From positions 184,361 to 248,360 of the forward strand of contig NZ_LMHT01000012.1 of NCBI RefSeq assembly GCF_001429025.1: a DNA stretch of 64,000 bases, written 5' to 3'. The DNA comes from Phenylobacterium sp. Root700. Its GTDB lineage: Bacteria > Pseudomonadota > Alphaproteobacteria > Caulobacterales > Caulobacteraceae. Positions 26,197 to 35,416 of the stretch are shown here, in pieces (positions within the stretch are counted from its first letter, which is position 1; the number at the start of each line of letters is the position of its first letter). The notes below the pieces were generated by a model, which was not told where the DNA came from, made no database searches, and saw nothing but the letters and a program-made list of their open reading frames with translations. The translations under genes and the position numbers were made by a program.

Positions 26197-27585
26197 TCAG
26201 GCCTCGGCGCGGGGCAGCTCCAACTCGACCAGCAGGCCGCCCAACCGCGCCTGCCCCAGCTTCAGCGAACCGCCATAGGCGCGGGCCAGCTCGTCGACGA
26301 TCGACAGGCCAAGGCCCGAGCCGGGCGCGGTCTCGTCCAGCCTGGCGCCGCGCTGCACCACCTCGTCGCGCTGCTCGGCGGTCAGGCCGGGGCCGTCGTC
26401 CTCGATCGTCAGCTTCAGCCGCTCGGCGCTGGAGGGGATCGCCCGCACCCGCACGCGGCCGGTGCACCACTTGCCGGCGTTCTCCATGGCGTTGCCGGCC
26501 AGTTCGAGCAGGTCCTGGCGTTCGCCCAGGAAATAGAGGTCGTCCTCGGCGTCCCAGTCGATCTCCACGCCCTTGTCGAGGAAGATCCGCTCCAGGGTGC
26601 GCGACAGCTCGTCCAGCACGTCGGCCACCGAGGTGCGCTCGCCCGAACCTTGGGTGCGCGCCGCGGCGCGGGCGCGGCGCAGGTGGTGATCCACCTGCAG
26701 ACGCATGGCCTCGGCCTGGGCCTCGACGATGTCGGCCAACGGGCCGCCGGTCTGCCGCGCCTCGGTCAGCATCACCGACAGCGGGGTCTTCAGGGCATGG
26801 GCCAGATTGCCGACATGGGTCCGTTGACGCTCCACGACCTCCTGATTGTGGGCCATCAAGGCGTTCAGCTCCTCGGCCAGGGGCGAAAGCTCGGTCGGAT
26901 AGGTCCGCTGCACCCGCTCGGCCTTGCCCCGGCGCACCGAGGCCACCTCGCGGCGCAGGGCGAACAGCGGGTTCAGGCCGACGCGGACCTGGATGACCAC
27001 CGCGGCGATCATGCCCACGCCCAGCAGCAGGAACGCCACCGCCGTGGCGGTGATGAAGCCGCGAACATCGTGGTCGACCGGACTGCGGTCCTCGGCGGCC
27101 ATGAAGATCACCGGCGCGGCGCGGTTGGGCAGCTTGGCCTGGGTCGACATGGCGCGAAGCGGCTCGTTCAACGGCCCGCGCGTATCGTAGGAGACCGGCC
27201 GCCCCGGCTCGGCGTTCAGCCGCGCGACGATGTCGGCCGGGGCCTTCAGTTCGCTGTCCCACAGCGAGCGCGAGCGGACCAGGACGCGCAGCTTGCCGCC
27301 CGCCGCCGGCTCGGCGATCTGCCAGTACTTGCCGGAGAAGGCCCGCAGCGCCCGCAGATCGGTCAGGGCCGGCGCGATCACCTCGCCCTTGTCGGCGATG
27401 GTGGTGCCGGCGGTGAGGTTGTCGATCAGCTCGGACAGGCCCTGGTCGAAGCGCCGGATCGCCGCCTGCTGGAACAGCATGGCCAGCACGATCGCCGAGA
27501 CCAGCAGCACCGCCAGGCTCCAGCCAGCGGCCAGGATCACCAGCCGCCGGACGAGCGAGGGCTGGCGCAGGGCCTCCATGCTCAC
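26197..27585 (-). CDS. PhoQ-like sensor histidine kinase
   Basis: This 462-residue kinase has a transmembrane helix at about 12-37, a periplasmic domain of about 140 residues, a second helix at about 175-197, and HisKA with phospho-His H263 (GNLAHALKTPLSVMLTEAR). The ATPase domain has its N box at ELAGNAMENAGKW and the G box at DDGPGLTAEQRDEV. The HALKTPL motif and the M-E-N-A N box are typical of PhoQ-type kinases. The start overlaps the response regulator stop by four bases. The operon begins with a PepSY protein gene. Confidence 0.9.
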   Translation of the reverse strand: MSMEALRQPSLVRRLVILAAGWSLAVLLVSAIVLAMLFQQAAIRRFDQGLSELIDNLTAGTTIADKGEVIAPALTDLRALRAFSGKYWQIAEPAAGGKLRVLVRSRSLWDSELKAPADIVARLNAEPGRPVSYDTRGPLNEPLRAMSTQAKLPNRAAPVIFMAAEDRSPVDHDVRGFITATAVAFLLLGVGMIAAVVIQVRVGLNPLFALRREVASVRRGKAERVQRTYPTELSPLAEELNALMAHNQEVVERQRTHVGNLAHALKTPLSVMLTEARQTGGPLADIVEAQAEAMRLQVDHHLRRARAAARTQGSGERTSVADVLDELSRTLERIFLDKGVEIDWDAEDDLYFLGERQDLLELAGNAMENAGKWCTGRVRVRAIPSSAERLKLTIEDDGPGLTAEQRDEVVQRGARLDETAPGSGLGLSIVDELARAYGGSLKLGQARLGGLLVELELPRAEA

Positions 27586-28274
27586 GGCTTGGCCGCCTCG
27601 CTTCCCAGTTCATCGGCCGGCGCCGTCAGACGGTAGCCCAGGCCCCGGACCGTCTCGATCCGGTCGGAGCCGATCTTCTTGCGCACCCGGCCGATGAACA
27701 CCTCGATGGTGTTGGAGTCGCGATCGAAGTCCTGGTCGTACAGGTGCTCGACCAGCTCGGTGCGGCTGATCACCCGGCCCTGGTGCATCATCAGATAGTG
27801 CAGCAGGCGATATTCCAGCGAGGTGAGGCGCAGCGGCTCGCCGTTGACGCTGGCCCGCGCGGCGCGGGGATCTAGGCGCAGGCCGCCCAGCGCCAGGCTG
27901 GGCGCGGCGTGGCCGGCCGAGCGGCGCAGCAGGGCGCGCAGGCGAGCCAGCAGCTCCTCGGTGTGGAAGGGCTTGGTCAGATAGTCGTCGGCCCCGGCGT
28001 CGAAGCCGGCGACCTTCTCGCTCCAGGCGCCGCGGGCGGTCAGGATCAGCACCGGCACGGCCATGTTCTCGCGACGCCAGCGCTCCAGCACCGAAACCCC
28101 GTCCACCTTGGGCAGGCCAAGGTCGAGGATCACCGCGTCATAGGGTTCGGTCTCGCCCAGGAACTGGGCTTCCTCGCCGTCCGGCGCGTGGTCGACCGCA
28201 TAGCCGGCGTCGCCCAAGGCCGACTTCAACTGGCGCGACAGATCCGGATCGTCCTCGACAAGTAGAATACGCAT
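27582..28274 (-). CDS. PhoP-like OmpR-family response regulator
   Basis: This 230-residue regulator has a receiver with D8/D9 and phospho-acceptor D51 (AVILDLGLPKVDG), then a winged-helix DNA-binding domain (about 125-222; LTSLEYRLLHYLMMHQGRVISRTELVEHLYDQDFDRDSNTIEVFIGRVRKKIG). It lies between a small PepSY protein gene and the kinase gene. A TTCAG-N6-TTCAG tandem repeat with 11-base periodicity, as expected for a dimeric OmpR-family regulator, lies upstream of the operon (28644-28659). Confidence 0.92.
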   Translation of the reverse strand: MRILLVEDDPDLSRQLKSALGDAGYAVDHAPDGEEAQFLGETEPYDAVILDLGLPKVDGVSVLERWRRENMAVPVLILTARGAWSEKVAGFDAGADDYLTKPFHTEELLARLRALLRRSAGHAAPSLALGGLRLDPRAARASVNGEPLRLTSLEYRLLHYLMMHQGRVISRTELVEHLYDQDFDRDSNTIEVFIGRVRKKIGSDRIETVRGLGYRLTAPADELGSEAAKP

Positions 28275-28282
28275 GAGACTCC

Positions 28283-28618
28283 TTAACCGCCCTGACGGGA
28301 GATGATCGCCCCGCTCTGGGCGTCGACGACGAAAATGATCACCCTGCCGTCATTGGTCTGCCACTGGACGAAATAGGCCGGACGTCCGCCGGCCTCGCCC
28401 TGGGTTGTGTTGAGCTGCCGGCCCGGGGTGCGGGCCGAAATCGTGGCGATGACCTGGGACAGCGGCACCTGCCGGCCACCGCGCACCGCCTCGCGAGCGG
28501 TGTCCTGATCGCCCCGACCGCCGCCATATGAGGATCGGCCGTAGTCGGGGCCAGGCTGTGCATGGCCCGCCGCGGGAACGGCGACCATCAGCGCGGCGAT
28601 GACGAGAAGGCGTTTCAT
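28283..28618 (-). CDS. small periplasmic PepSY-domain protein
   Basis: This 111-residue protein has a clear signal peptide (KRLLVIAALMVAVPAAGHA). The single PepSY-like domain runs from about 45 to 108 and includes VPLSQVIATISARTPGRQL, AYFVQWQTNDGRVIIFVVDAQSGAII. PepSY modules are thought to inhibit peptidases or take part in signalling in the periplasm. It is the first gene of a PepSY / response regulator / kinase operon, nine bases before the regulator start, and may tune the kinase's sensing. I chose the ATG at 28618 because the signal peptide starts there. Confidence 0.82.
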   Translation of the reverse strand: MKRLLVIAALMVAVPAAGHAQPGPDYGRSSYGGGRGDQDTAREAVRGGRQVPLSQVIATISARTPGRQLNTTQGEAGGRPAYFVQWQTNDGRVIIFVVDAQSGAIISRQGG

Positions 28619-28643
28619 GGTCAGAAGGATTACAACCAAGTCA

Positions 28644-28659
28644 CTGAACCGAGCCTGAA
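28644..28659 (-). promoter_or_regulatory. candidate response-regulator binding site, TTCAG-N6-TTCAG
   Basis: On the minus strand TTCAG is repeated with an 11-base period (CTGAA at 28644 and 28655 on the plus strand). A looser third copy (TTCAT) lies at 28670-28674. The site is about 26 bases upstream of the PepSY gene start, in the promoter region of the PhoPQ-like operon. Confidence 0.4.
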
Positions 28660-28711
28660 TGGCAGGTTTATGAATGGCCCGCGGCGGTCTGTCACTCCGA
28701 CCGCACCCCGA

Positions 28712-29611
28712 TCACTTCTTCTTGGGCGTGTATGGCCGTTCTTTTCGCCAGCGTTCGGCGAAGGCTTCGAGCTCGGCGTCGGGCTTTTCGGGCAGCATCA
28801 GGACGATGCGGGCCAGCAGGTCGCCGCGCTTGCCGCGCGAATCCGAGCCGCCCCGGCCCTTCAGGCGCAGGGATTGGCCGCTGTTGGCGCCCTTGGGCAC
28901 GGTCAGCGTCACCGGGCCGTCCGGCGTGCGCGCCTCGACCTTGCCGCCCAGCACGGCGTCGGGAATCGAAACCGCCAGGTCCATGACCAGGGCCTCGCCC
29001 TCGCGCCGGAAGATCGGGTGCGGCCTGATCACCAGTTCGATGAACGCATCGCCCGGGCCGGATCGTCCCGGCGAGCCCTGGCCCTTCAGGCGTAGGGTCT
29101 GGCCTTCTTCGGCGCCCTTCGGAATGCTGACGTCGATGGTGCGGCCGTCGGAAAAGGCGATGCGCTTCTTCGCGCCATGGATGGTGTCTTCCAGGTCGAT
29201 CTCGAGCTTGGCCCGGACATCGGCGCCCTTTTGCGAGAAACCGCCGAACCCGCCGCCACCGCCGCCCCGGCGGCCGAGGATCTCGCTGAACAGGTCGCCA
29301 AGATCGGCGCCCTCCATGCTTTCGGCGTTGCGCGATTGATTCCAGGGACCGCCGCCACCGGCGCCGCCGAAGCCGCGCATGGTCTCGCGGCCGTCGGCGT
29401 CGATCTCGCCGGCGTCGAACTTCTTGCGCTTCTCGACGTCGCCCAGGATGTCGAAGGCGGCGCTGACCTGCTTGAAGCGTTCCTCGGCGGCCTTGTTGCC
29501 CGGATTGGTGTCGGGGTGATGCTGCTTGGCGAGCTTGCGGAACGCCTTGCGGACCTCGTCGGCGCTCGCGCCGCGAGACACACCGAGTTCCAGATAGGGG
29601 TCGCGCGCCAA
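28712..29611 (-). CDS. DnaJ-class co-chaperone, CbpA-like
   Basis: This protein of about 299 residues has an N-terminal J domain with the HPD motif (KQHHPDTNPG), a Gly-rich linker (GGAGGGG, GGGGGGFGGF) and two C-terminal substrate-binding beta domains (DGRTIDVSIPKGAEEGQTLRLKG and GPVTLTVPKGANSGQSLRLKG). It lacks the cysteine-rich zinc domain of DnaJ, so it is a class II (CbpA-type) partner of DnaK. I chose the TTG at 29611 because the J domain begins right after it and GAGAGG lies just upstream. A possible heat-shock promoter lies at 29651-29681. Confidence 0.88.
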   Translation of the reverse strand: MARDPYLELGVSRGASADEVRKAFRKLAKQHHPDTNPGNKAAEERFKQVSAAFDILGDVEKRKKFDAGEIDADGRETMRGFGGAGGGGPWNQSRNAESMEGADLGDLFSEILGRRGGGGGGFGGFSQKGADVRAKLEIDLEDTIHGAKKRIAFSDGRTIDVSIPKGAEEGQTLRLKGQGSPGRSGPGDAFIELVIRPHPIFRREGEALVMDLAVSIPDAVLGGKVEARTPDGPVTLTVPKGANSGQSLRLKGRGGSDSRGKRGDLLARIVLMLPEKPDAELEAFAERWRKERPYTPKKK

Positions 29612-29650
29612 GGAAAAGACCTCTCGAAAACGTGTAAGAAACTCAGGGCC

Positions 29651-29681
29651 CTCAATTAGGCCGTTTGGCGAGGCGCGCAAG
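29651..29681 (-). promoter_or_regulatory. possible sigma-32-type promoter of the DnaJ-like gene
   Basis: On the minus strand CTTG (29681-29678) and CCTAATTGAG (29660-29651) are 17 bases apart, close to the alphaproteobacterial heat-shock pattern CTTG-N17-CYTATNT. The predicted transcript would start about 35 bases before the TTG start codon. Confidence 0.35.
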
Positions 29682-29719
29682 CCTCAATGTGACATATTTG
29701 CCACATATATGCGAAGCGG

Positions 29720-30184
29720 CTAGTCGTCGCCCCGCTCCTCTAGCAGATCCCAGGCGGCATATTGGATGGCGTCGTCGGGGTCGGCGAGGGTCTCCTCGCT
29801 GACCGTTTCGCCGCGGATCGAAACCCCGGCGCTATGGACGCTTTCCGGATCGCCCGAGATCAGCGGGTGCCAGTCGGCCAGGCCCCGCCCCTCGTTCACC
29901 CGGCGATAGGCGCAGCTGAGCGGCATCCATTTCAGGGTGTCGACATTCTGCGGCGTCAGCTTGATGCAGTCAGGCACGTGGCGCTTGCGCTGGGCGTAGT
30001 TCGAACAGGCGCAGCTCTCGGAATCAAACAGACGGCAATGCACTCTGGTGGGAATGATCTCGCCGGTGTCTTCATCTTCGAAACGGATCAGGCAGCACAG
30101 GCCGCAACCGTCGCAGAGGCTCTCCCACTCGCGCGGCGTCATCTCAGCGAGAGACTTCGTTTCCCAGAAAGGCCTCGAAGCCAT
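29720..30184 (-). CDS. YcgN/UPF0260 family cysteine-cluster protein
   Basis: This 154-residue protein has the family's cysteine cluster C24-x2-C27-x2-CC (CDGCGLCC) and further cysteines in HCRLFDSESCACSNY and VPDCIKL. Together these probably bind a metal or iron-sulfur centre. The family is conserved in proteobacteria and its function is not established. The gene is divergent from the penicillin-binding protein gene, with only 45 bases between start codons. Confidence 0.9.
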   Translation of the reverse strand: MASRPFWETKSLAEMTPREWESLCDGCGLCCLIRFEDEDTGEIIPTRVHCRLFDSESCACSNYAQRKRHVPDCIKLTPQNVDTLKWMPLSCAYRRVNEGRGLADWHPLISGDPESVHSAGVSIRGETVSEETLADPDDAIQYAAWDLLEERGDD

Positions 30185-30229
30185 GCTACAGGCGTCCTAC
30201 ACAAACTCAGAAGCCGACCCAGACTATCC

Positions 30230-32380
30230 GTGACCGACAATAATAACGATCCGCGCGCCTCAAAGGCGCCCACCGGCGGCCTGCGCCGCGGGAAGTCCGC
30301 CGCAACCAAGCCGGACGAACCGTTCCGCGCCGACCTGCCCCGTGGGCGCGCTAAAGGCAAGCGCGGCGGCGGCGGCCAAGGGCCGCGGCGGCCGCTGAAC
30401 CTGCGTTGGTTGTGGATCACCCTGGCCCTGATCGGGGGGCTTGGCCTCGCCACGGTGCTGGTCGCGGCCGACTACATCAACAAGAACTACCTGCAGGATC
30501 TGCCCGAGGTTCCCAGCCGTCAGGCGCTCTACGCCTCGACCCGCGCCCCGGCGATCAAGTTCTACGACATGAACGGCGTGTTCCTGGCCTCACGCGGACC
30601 GCAATACGGCGAGGACGTCCGCCTGGCCCGCCTGCCCAACTATGTGCCCAAGGCCTTCCTCGCCGCCGAAGACCGTCGTTTCTACCAGCACGGGGCGGTC
30701 GATTTCTGGGCCATCGCCCGGGCCGCGCGCGCCAACCACCAGGCCGGCCGGGTGGTCGAGGGCGGCTCGACCATCTCCCAGCAACTCGCCAAGGGCCTGT
30801 TCCTCAGCCCCGACCAGAACCTGCGCCGCAAGATCCAAGAGGCCGCCCTGGCCTATAAGCTGGAGCAGGTGATGACCAAGGACGAGGTGCTCGAGCTCTA
30901 TCTCGACCGCATCTATTTCGGGGCCAACACCTTCGGGCTGGACGGCGCGGCGCGCACCTATTTCGGCAAGCCGGCCAGCCAGCTGACCCTGGCCGAAGCC
31001 GCCCTGCTCGCGGCCCTGCCCAAGGCGCCCTCGCGGATGGCGCTCCACCACAACATGGAGGGCGCGCTGAAGCGCCAGCGCCTGGTGCTGGAACGGATGG
31101 TCGGCGAGAACTGGATCAGCCAAGACGAGATGAACGCGGCGATCGCCTCGCCGCCGAAGCTCGCAGCCACGGCCCTGGCCAATGACGGCGACAACGGCTA
31201 CGCGCTCGACTACGCCACCGGCGAGGTCCTGAAGATGGTGGGTCCGAACTCGCCCGACCTGGTCGTGCGCCTGACCATCGACACCAAGCTGCAGGCCACC
31301 GGCGCCCAGGTGCTGAGACGCATCATCGAGGGCCAGGGCAAGGCCAGCGGCGCCAGCCAGGGGGCGATGATCTCCATCGACGCCAGGGGCGCGATCCGCA
31401 CCATGGTCGGCGGCGTCGACTATACCCGCAGCGTCTTCAACCGCGCGGTCCAGGCCAAGCGCCAGCCGGGCTCCAGCTTCAAGCCCTTCGTCTACGCCGC
31501 CGCCCTGGAGAAAGGCGTCCTGCCGACCGACATCCGCGTCGACAGCCCGGTGAAGATCGGCGACTGGGAACCCAAGAACTACGGTGGCCGCTATCGCGGC
31601 GCGGTGACCGTGGAGACGGCCCTGGCGCAATCGCTCAACACCGTGGCGGTCAAGCTGGGCGAAGAGGTCGGAACCGCCGCGATCGCCAATCTGGTCTCGC
31701 GGTTCGGGATCACCACCCTGCCGCCGAACCCCAACCTCTCAGTCTCGCTAGGCGCTTACGAGGTGCCGCTGATCGAGATGACCTCGGCCTATCAGGTGTT
31801 CCAGCAGGCCGGGAACCGCATCACGCCCTTCATCGTCAGCGAGATCGCCACCATCGACGGGCAGATCATCTTCTCTCACCAGACCGCCTCGCCGGTCCCG
31901 GCCTATGACATCCACTGGGCCAGCATGATGGTGAAGATGATGCAGAAGGTGGTCACCAGCGGCACCGGCACGCGCGCCGCCTTCGATCGCCCGGCGGCCG
32001 GCAAGACCGGCACCAGCCAGAACTGGCGCGACGCCTGGTTCATCGGCTTCACCCCGGACTACGTGGCCGGGGTCTGGGTCGGCAACGACGACGACAAGCC
32101 GATGAACAAGGTGACCGGCGGCGAGGTCGCGGCCGCGATCTGGCATGACTACATGGTGGTCGCCCACGCCGGCCTGCCGGCGCGCGATTTCGACTGGCTG
32201 CTGCCCGATCCGGTCCCGACCTATGAGGAGGACCCGCGCAACGGCTTCTTCCAGGGTCTGGCCGAGGATTTCGAGGAAACCCGGGTCGAGGCTGAGCCGC
32301 CCCCCGCGCCGCCGCCAGTGATCGAGCCGCCGGCCCCCACCACCCAGCCGCCGGTCACGATGGAGCCGATCCCGAACTGA
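30230..32380 (+). CDS. class A penicillin-binding protein (PBP1A-type)
   Basis: This 716-residue bifunctional peptidoglycan synthase starts at the GTG at 30230. It has a short basic cytoplasmic tail, one membrane helix (about 60-82, WLWITLALIGGLGLATVLVAA), a GT51 glycosyltransferase domain with E147 (EDRRFYQHG) and GGSTISQQLAK, and a transpeptidase domain. In the latter the nucleophile is S415 (SSFK), followed by SLN and K592 (KTGT). The C-terminus is proline-rich (about 680-716). Shorter than E. coli PBP1A, it lacks the extra OB-type domain. The ribosome-binding site is weak, so the start is less certain than the product. Confidence 0.92.
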   Translation: MTDNNNDPRASKAPTGGLRRGKSAATKPDEPFRADLPRGRAKGKRGGGGQGPRRPLNLRWLWITLALIGGLGLATVLVAADYINKNYLQDLPEVPSRQALYASTRAPAIKFYDMNGVFLASRGPQYGEDVRLARLPNYVPKAFLAAEDRRFYQHGAVDFWAIARAARANHQAGRVVEGGSTISQQLAKGLFLSPDQNLRRKIQEAALAYKLEQVMTKDEVLELYLDRIYFGANTFGLDGAARTYFGKPASQLTLAEAALLAALPKAPSRMALHHNMEGALKRQRLVLERMVGENWISQDEMNAAIASPPKLAATALANDGDNGYALDYATGEVLKMVGPNSPDLVVRLTIDTKLQATGAQVLRRIIEGQGKASGASQGAMISIDARGAIRTMVGGVDYTRSVFNRAVQAKRQPGSSFKPFVYAAALEKGVLPTDIRVDSPVKIGDWEPKNYGGRYRGAVTVETALAQSLNTVAVKLGEEVGTAAIANLVSRFGITTLPPNPNLSVSLGAYEVPLIEMTSAYQVFQQAGNRITPFIVSEIATIDGQIIFSHQTASPVPAYDIHWASMMVKMMQKVVTSGTGTRAAFDRPAAGKTGTSQNWRDAWFIGFTPDYVAGVWVGNDDDKPMNKVTGGEVAAAIWHDYMVVAHAGLPARDFDWLLPDPVPTYEEDPRNGFFQGLAEDFEETRVEAEPPPAPPPVIEPPAPTTQPPVTMEPIPN

Positions 32381-32422
32381 GGAGTCGCTTGAAGCGCCCG
32401 GTGCGGCTATGTCCCTGGCCGC

Positions 32423-34222
32423 ATGAAGCCCCCTATTCTCGCGCTTAAAAACGTCCGTCTCGCCGACGGGCCGAAGATGTTGTTCGACGGCGTCGATCTG
32501 GCCGTGGAGCCGCGCTCGCGCGCCTGCCTGGTCGGACGCAACGGCGCCGGCAAGTCGACCCTGCTGAAGATCCTCGCCGGCCAGATCCAGGCCGACGACG
32601 GCGAGCGCAGCATCCAGCCCGCCACCCGCATCACCTATGTCCCGCAGGAGCCGGAGATCACCGGCGAGACCCTGCTGGACTACGTCACGCTCGGCGGCGC
32701 CGAACCCCATCGCGGGGAAGCGGCCCTCGAACTGTTCAGCATGGACCCGGGCAAGTCCGCCAAGGGCCTCTCGGGCGGCGAGATCCGCCGCGCGGCCCTG
32801 GCCCGCGCCTTCGCCGAGGAGCCGGACATCCTGCTGCTCGACGAGCCGACCAACCACCTGGACATCCTGGCCATCGAAACCCTGGAGACCGAGCTCGCCT
32901 CCTCGCGTTCGGCCCTGGTCATCGTCAGCCACGACCGCGCCTTCTTGGGCCGCGTCACCAACCGCTCGTTCTGGCTGGAGCACCGCAAGATCCGCCGACT
33001 GGATAAGGGCTTTGTGGAATTCGACGCCTGGGTCGAGCGGGTCCTGGCCGCCGAGGCCGAGGAAGGCCGTAAGCTCGATAAGCTGCTCGAGAAGGAAGAA
33101 TACTGGCTGCAGCGCGGCGTCACCGGCCGCCGGGCCCGCAACGAGGGCCGACGCCGCGCCCTGATGGACCTGCGCAAGACCAAGGTCGAACGCCTGCGCG
33201 AGGTGCGCGGCGACCTGTCGATGGGCATCGCCTCCTCCGGCATGTCCGGCCAGCGGGTCGCCGAGGTGAAGGGCATCTCCAAGTCCTTCGGTGATCGGAC
33301 GCTGGTGAAGGAGTTCTCCACCCGCATCCTGCGCGGCGACCGGGTCGCCATCGTCGGGCCGAACGGCGCCGGCAAGACCACGATGGTCAAGCTGCTGCTG
33401 GGCGAACTCGCCCCCGACGAAGGCAGCGTCAACCTCGGGGCCAATCTGGAGATCGCCTATATCGACCAGGCGCGCGCCGACCTGAAGCCGGACATGATGC
33501 TGCGGGACGTCCTGACCCCGATGGGCGGCGACCAGGTGATGGTGCGCGGCCAGCCCAAGCACGTCGCCGCCTACGCCAAGGACTTCCTGTTCACCGACCA
33601 GCAACTGCGCCAACCGGTCCGCAGCCTGTCAGGCGGCGAACGCAACCGCCTGCTGCTGGCCCGCGCCCTGGCGACCCCCGCCAACCTGCTGGTGCTCGAC
33701 GAACCGACCAACGACCTGGACATGGACACCCTCGACCTGCTCGAGGACCTGTTGGCTGACTATGAGGGCACGTTGATCCTGGTCAGCCACGACCGCGACT
33801 TCATCGACCGGCTGGCCACCTCGACCATCGCCCTGGACGGCCGCGGGAACTCGGTCGAGACCCCCGGCGGCTGGCAGGATTTCCTGTCGCAGAACCCCGG
33901 CTTCTTCCGCGCCATCGGGGCCACGTCGACGCCCGCCGCGTCCAAGGCCGCGCCGGCCAAGGCCGAAACCGCCAAGCCGACCAAGCTCTCCTACAAGGAC
34001 CAGCGCCGGTTGCAGGAACTGGACAGCGCCATCGCCGCCCTGCCCGGCAAGATCAAGAAACTGGAAACCGACCTCGCCGACCCCGGCCTCTACGCCCGCG
34101 ACATCGCCGCTTTCGACAAGATCAACAAGACCCTGGAGGCGTCGCGCAAAGAGCTGTCAGCCGCCGAAGAGGAATGGTTGGCGCTGGAGGAACGCCGCGA
34201 GGCCCTGGAGACCAGCCGCTAG
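32423..34222 (+). CDS. uup: ABC-F ATPase, Uup type
   Basis: This 599-residue soluble protein has two ABC ATPase domains and no membrane segment. Walker A motifs are GRNGAGKST (about 37-45) and GPNGAGKTT (about 312-320). Signature motifs are LSGGE twice, and Walker B is LLLDEPTNHLD and LVLDEPTNDLD. A charged linker joins the domains. The C-terminal coiled-coil extension (about 520-599, SYKDQRRLQELDSAIAALPGKIKKLETDL) is characteristic of Uup, which acts on ribosomes or branched DNA in E. coli. It lies 42 bases after the penicillin-binding protein gene. Confidence 0.9.
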   Translation: MKPPILALKNVRLADGPKMLFDGVDLAVEPRSRACLVGRNGAGKSTLLKILAGQIQADDGERSIQPATRITYVPQEPEITGETLLDYVTLGGAEPHRGEAALELFSMDPGKSAKGLSGGEIRRAALARAFAEEPDILLLDEPTNHLDILAIETLETELASSRSALVIVSHDRAFLGRVTNRSFWLEHRKIRRLDKGFVEFDAWVERVLAAEAEEGRKLDKLLEKEEYWLQRGVTGRRARNEGRRRALMDLRKTKVERLREVRGDLSMGIASSGMSGQRVAEVKGISKSFGDRTLVKEFSTRILRGDRVAIVGPNGAGKTTMVKLLLGELAPDEGSVNLGANLEIAYIDQARADLKPDMMLRDVLTPMGGDQVMVRGQPKHVAAYAKDFLFTDQQLRQPVRSLSGGERNRLLLARALATPANLLVLDEPTNDLDMDTLDLLEDLLADYEGTLILVSHDRDFIDRLATSTIALDGRGNSVETPGGWQDFLSQNPGFFRAIGATSTPAASKAAPAKAETAKPTKLSYKDQRRLQELDSAIAALPGKIKKLETDLADPGLYARDIAAFDKINKTLEASRKELSAAEEEWLALEERREALETSR

Positions 34223-34231
34223 GCTCTAGCG
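34217..34231. repeat. perfect palindrome across two convergent stop codons
   Basis: CGCTAG-GCT-CTAGCG contains the TAG stops of both uup and the convergent SPOR gene, three bases apart. It is too short to be a strong terminator. Confidence 0.5.
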
Positions 34232-35251
34232 AACAAAGCAGGCCGCGCTCAAACGGGCGCAGAAGGCCTGCGCCTCGTCGCGGGTCTGGAAGCCGGTGAT
34301 CAGCGCGCGGTGGAAGACCTTGCCGTCCACCGTGACGCTGCGAACCGAGGTGGAGAGCGGCGCGCTCACCTTCCCCTTCACCCGCGCCAAGGCTTCGCGA
34401 GCCTGGCTCTCGGTGGACGAGGCGGCGATCTGGACGCTGACCTTGCCGGGCGTCTTAGGCTTCGCAGGCGCGGGCTTCGGCGCGGCAGGCTTGGCCGGGG
34501 CCGGCTTCAACGCGGGCTTCGGCGCCGGCTTGTCGGCGACCGGCCAAGGGATTTCAGGACGAAGCGGCGGCGGCGTCGCCGCGGGCGCGCCGGCTCTAGC
34601 CAGCCGCGCGTCGATCGAGGTTCGGAAGGGCCGATCTTCGTCCGGTGCGGGCCGGGCGCGTTCGACGACCGGGGCCGCAGCCGGGACCGACGCCGTCACC
34701 GCAGGACGTTTAGGCGGTGTCGCGGCGACCGTCGCACGTCGCGCAGGCGCGGCGGGCGTGGGCGCGGCCGCCGCCACCCGGGGCCCCGAACCGCAGATGT
34801 CTCCCATCACGTCGGACAGATAGGCGCCGGGCGAGGGTTGAACCCATCCGCCAGGCGTCTGGCGATTGACCACCTGCCCCTTGCCCTTCGGCTCGCTGAA
34901 CACCGCCATCTTCACCACCATCTCGCGACGGCGGACGCAGTCGACGTTCACCGTCGATTGCATGGAGCGATAGCCCATGATCTGGGCGGCGTCGCTGGAG
35001 ACGACTTCCCCCTGCAGGACCACGCCCTCGATGACCCCGCCGCCGACGCTGGGGGTTCCACGGCTGCGGATCGCGATCACCATGTCCGGCTTCACCGACA
35101 CGACCGAGGCGCGAGCCAGGCCGCTGGCGGCGATCGCGCGACGTTCGACGGCGCTCCACGACGCGTCGCTCGCTTCAGCCGCCGCGCCTTGAGCAAAAGC
35201 CGCGCCCGCGATGACCACGACCGCCGCCGCAAACCGCACTCGAACTCTCAC
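34226..35251 (-). CDS. secreted SPOR-domain protein
   Basis: This 341-residue protein has an N-terminal signal peptide (about 1-25, VRFAAAVVVIAGAAFAQGAAA). An uncharacterised domain follows at about 28-155, containing two well-spaced cysteines (VDCVRRRE, GDICGSG). A long Ala/Pro/Lys-rich linker runs from about 155 to 265. A C-terminal SPOR domain (about 268-341, KVSVQIAASSTESQAREALARVKGK ... HRALITGFQTRDEAQAFCARL) ends it. SPOR domains bind denuded glycan strands at the septum, so a role at division or in envelope remodelling is likely. The two-part architecture is less usual than a plain SPOR protein. Confidence 0.85.
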   Translation of the reverse strand: MRVRVRFAAAVVVIAGAAFAQGAAAEASDASWSAVERRAIAASGLARASVVSVKPDMVIAIRSRGTPSVGGGVIEGVVLQGEVVSSDAAQIMGYRSMQSTVNVDCVRRREMVVKMAVFSEPKGKGQVVNRQTPGGWVQPSPGAYLSDVMGDICGSGPRVAAAAPTPAAPARRATVAATPPKRPAVTASVPAAAPVVERARPAPDEDRPFRTSIDARLARAGAPAATPPPLRPEIPWPVADKPAPKPALKPAPAKPAAPKPAPAKPKTPGKVSVQIAASSTESQAREALARVKGKVSAPLSTSVRSVTVDGKVFHRALITGFQTRDEAQAFCARLSAACFVR

Positions 35252-35416
35252 GCCAGTGGGCCTCTCTTAACCAAGCTAATTCAGTCAAGCCGTCGCATAG
35301 ATCGGTTCGCCATAACAGAGTCGGCGGCAATGAAGTCGTGGCGCGGCGCAACCCAGCATTCCTGTGGATCGTTTTTGGGGGCTTGGCCTGCTGCGACATA
35401 CTGTCCAGCGGGCGCG

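Noticed and set aside
29690-29712. TGTG-N10-CACA as a Crp site upstream of the DnaJ-like gene
   Set aside because: The arm spacing is two bases longer than in Crp-family sites and the arms are only four bases.
30183-30233. 16-codon frame overlapping the GTG of the penicillin-binding protein gene (possible leader peptide)
   Set aside because: Its ATG shares the CATG of the divergent YcgN start, there is no ribosome-binding site, and the GTGA overlap is easily due to chance.
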